The translations under genes were made by a program, and so were the position numbers. From an uncultured Collinsella sp. (GTDB lineage Bacteria; Actinomycetota; Coriobacteriia; Coriobacteriales; Coriobacteriaceae), in contig CAKUEZ010000049.1 in the NCBI GenBank assembly GCA_934646965.1, positions 1-14,955 on the forward strand: DNA of 14,955 bases, given 5' to 3'. Positions within the stretch are counted from its first letter, which is position 1. Each line of letters begins with the position of its first letter. Positions 13,991 to 14,955 of this stretch are shown piece by piece. The notes under the pieces are model-generated. The model made no database searches. It was not told the origin of the DNA and saw only the letters and a list, made by a program, of their open reading frames with translations.

Positions 13991-14955
13991 TTGTCTCGAT
14001 TGAACCAAGGAGCCTTGGGCCAGCGTTTTCCGCTGCCCGCTATGCTCCAAAAGCTAGCCTGCGCCCTAGCCGTGGCGCTCGCCCTGGTGTGCGCGGGGGC
14101 CTGCGTGCCTTCGACCGCACAGGCGCTTGAGACCGCAAAGATCACCGCCCGACCCAACACCGGCTCGGGTAGCGACGTGGTCGGCGGCACCGAGACCCGC
14201 ATCACCTGGGAGGTCCAGGCCGATGCCGACGAGGAACTGAGCGGCCTTTCGCTGACATTTGCCGATGGAACGACCTTTGGCGCCGACGATGCGCGCCTGA
14301 CGATGCTCTCGGGCGAGGACCTCATGGACCGTACGCCCATGAAGCCAACGTGCAAGGCCGATGGCCAGACGCTCAAGATCGATTTTGGCGAGACGGCACC
14401 TGCCGGCGGTTTTTTCCGTGTTGAGGTTTACGGCGTGACCTTCCCCGTCGAGGGTGGCGATGAGGCCTTTAGCGGCACCTACACCTTGGCCGATGGTTCG
14501 AGCAAGAAGATCTCCAAGATTCCGTCGGTGGAGATCAAGGGCGTGACGGCATTCGATAACTTCCTGGCCGACCTTAAAGAGCAGCCCTGGGTCGAGGCAT
14601 GGAACTCCAATATGTTCCTGCGCCTGTTCCTGAACCCGGTCATTTTGGTCCAGAGCCTGCCGATCGTCTTCAAGGGCTTCCTCATGTCGCTCTCGATCGT
14701 GCTCGTGGCGTTTCCGCTGGCAATTCCCTTTGGTTTTGCCCTGTCGCTCATGCGCATCTCCAAGTCGCGCATCCTGCGCTGCCTCGCCGGCATCTATGTG
14801 AATATCATCCGTGGTACGCCGGCGTTCCTGCAGATCTATATCGCGTTCTTTGGCCTGCCGCTGGCAGGTGTCAGGGTTGACGACTACGTGCTGGGCGTCA
14901 TCGTCATGGCCATGAATTCGTCTGCCTACCTGTGCGAGATCTTCCGTGCCGGTAT
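13991..14955 (+). CDS. Amino-acid ABC transporter permease with N-terminal extracytoplasmic domain (partial)
   Basis: Open from TTG 13991 to the window end (321 codons, 3' end missing). TTG is preferred because TTAGGAG lies 5 nt ahead; the first in-frame ATG (14042) has no ribosome site. Residues 18-45 form a signal peptide or first helix (cleavage possible after AQA). About residues 46-200 are a hydrophilic, beta-rich domain of unknown family (TRITWEVQADADEELSGLSL, then VEVYGVTFPVEG). From about 208 it becomes a HisM/GlnP-type permease: helix near 217-250, then IYVNIIRGTPAFLQIYIAFFGLPLAG (about 268-292). The EAA loop that contacts the ATPase lies beyond the window. It partners with the lipoprotein upstream. 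The N-terminal domain is unusual, as typical HisM/GlnP-type permeases lack one. Confidence 0.85.
   Translation, partial: MSRLNQGALGQRFPLPAMLQKLACALAVALALVCAGACVPSTAQALETAKITARPNTGSGSDVVGGTETRITWEVQADADEELSGLSLTFADGTTFGADDARLTMLSGEDLMDRTPMKPTCKADGQTLKIDFGETAPAGGFFRVEVYGVTFPVEGGDEAFSGTYTLADGSSKKISKIPSVEIKGVTAFDNFLADLKEQPWVEAWNSNMFLRLFLNPVILVQSLPIVFKGFLMSLSIVLVAFPLAIPFGFALSLMRISKSRILRCLAGIYVNIIRGTPAFLQIYIAFFGLPLAGVRVDDYVLGVIVMAMNSSAYLCEIFRAG

Overview
The window is high-GC, densely packed bacterial chromosome. The gene set (a UreE-like protein without urease, a PerR-type Fur protein, O-acetylhomoserine sulfhydrylase, a ferredoxin-tailed aldo/keto reductase, small Ala/Tyr-rich secreted proteins) and the codon usage suggest an anaerobic gut actinobacterium of the Coriobacteriia, most likely Collinsella or a close relative. 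That placement is inference from protein style. No rRNA, tRNA, CRISPR array, phage gene or insertion sequence is seen.

Layout. 144-1154 (+) holds a SlyD-type FKBP prolyl isomerase 3 nt ahead of a UreE-like nickel metallochaperone. 1162-1212 is a perfect 21-bp hairpin, followed by a Cof-type HAD phosphatase (1236-2033, +). A block on the minus strand, read right to left, runs LysR regulator (5573-4635), RNase HI (4571-4086), Gfo/Idh/MocA oxidoreductase (4011-2905), acylphosphatase (2902-2492) and a PerR-like Fur repressor (2429-2049).

The LysR gene is divergent from O-acetylhomoserine sulfhydrylase (5847-7157, +). The 273-bp gap between them is the richest regulatory stretch in the window. 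It has a 7-bp inverted repeat with the T-N11-A form of a LysR site, centred about 66 bp upstream of the predicted start of a near-consensus sigma-70 promoter. Downstream is a ~177-nt leader holding a short ORF with a good ribosome binding site and two Cys codons. This suggests sulfur-amino-acid control at both transcription and leader level. A strong terminator closes the gene at 7218-7258.

7470-8639 (+) encodes a secreted coiled-coil/Tyr-rich protein and a 68-aa two-helix membrane protein, the second preceded by a potentially structured leader. A bidirectional terminator (8677-8714) separates these from two minus-strand genes, a ketopantoate-reductase-family enzyme (9663-8749) and a cyclase-family metal hydrolase (10551-9781), with a terminator-like hairpin lying right before the reductase start. 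The plus strand then carries a 4Fe-4S aldo/keto reductase (10714-11901), a 63-nt imperfect inverted repeat, and endonuclease IV (12000-12866).

The window ends in an amino-acid ABC importer: a lipoprotein binding protein (13014-13874) with a clear promoter and a candidate operator over its -35, a terminator, and a TTG-started permease that runs off the end (13991-14955). The permease has an unusual N-terminal signal peptide and extracytoplasmic domain of about 160 residues. The most interesting points are this permease fusion, the Cys-codon leader plus LysR site, the structured leader at 8344-8432, and the long intergenic inverted repeats.
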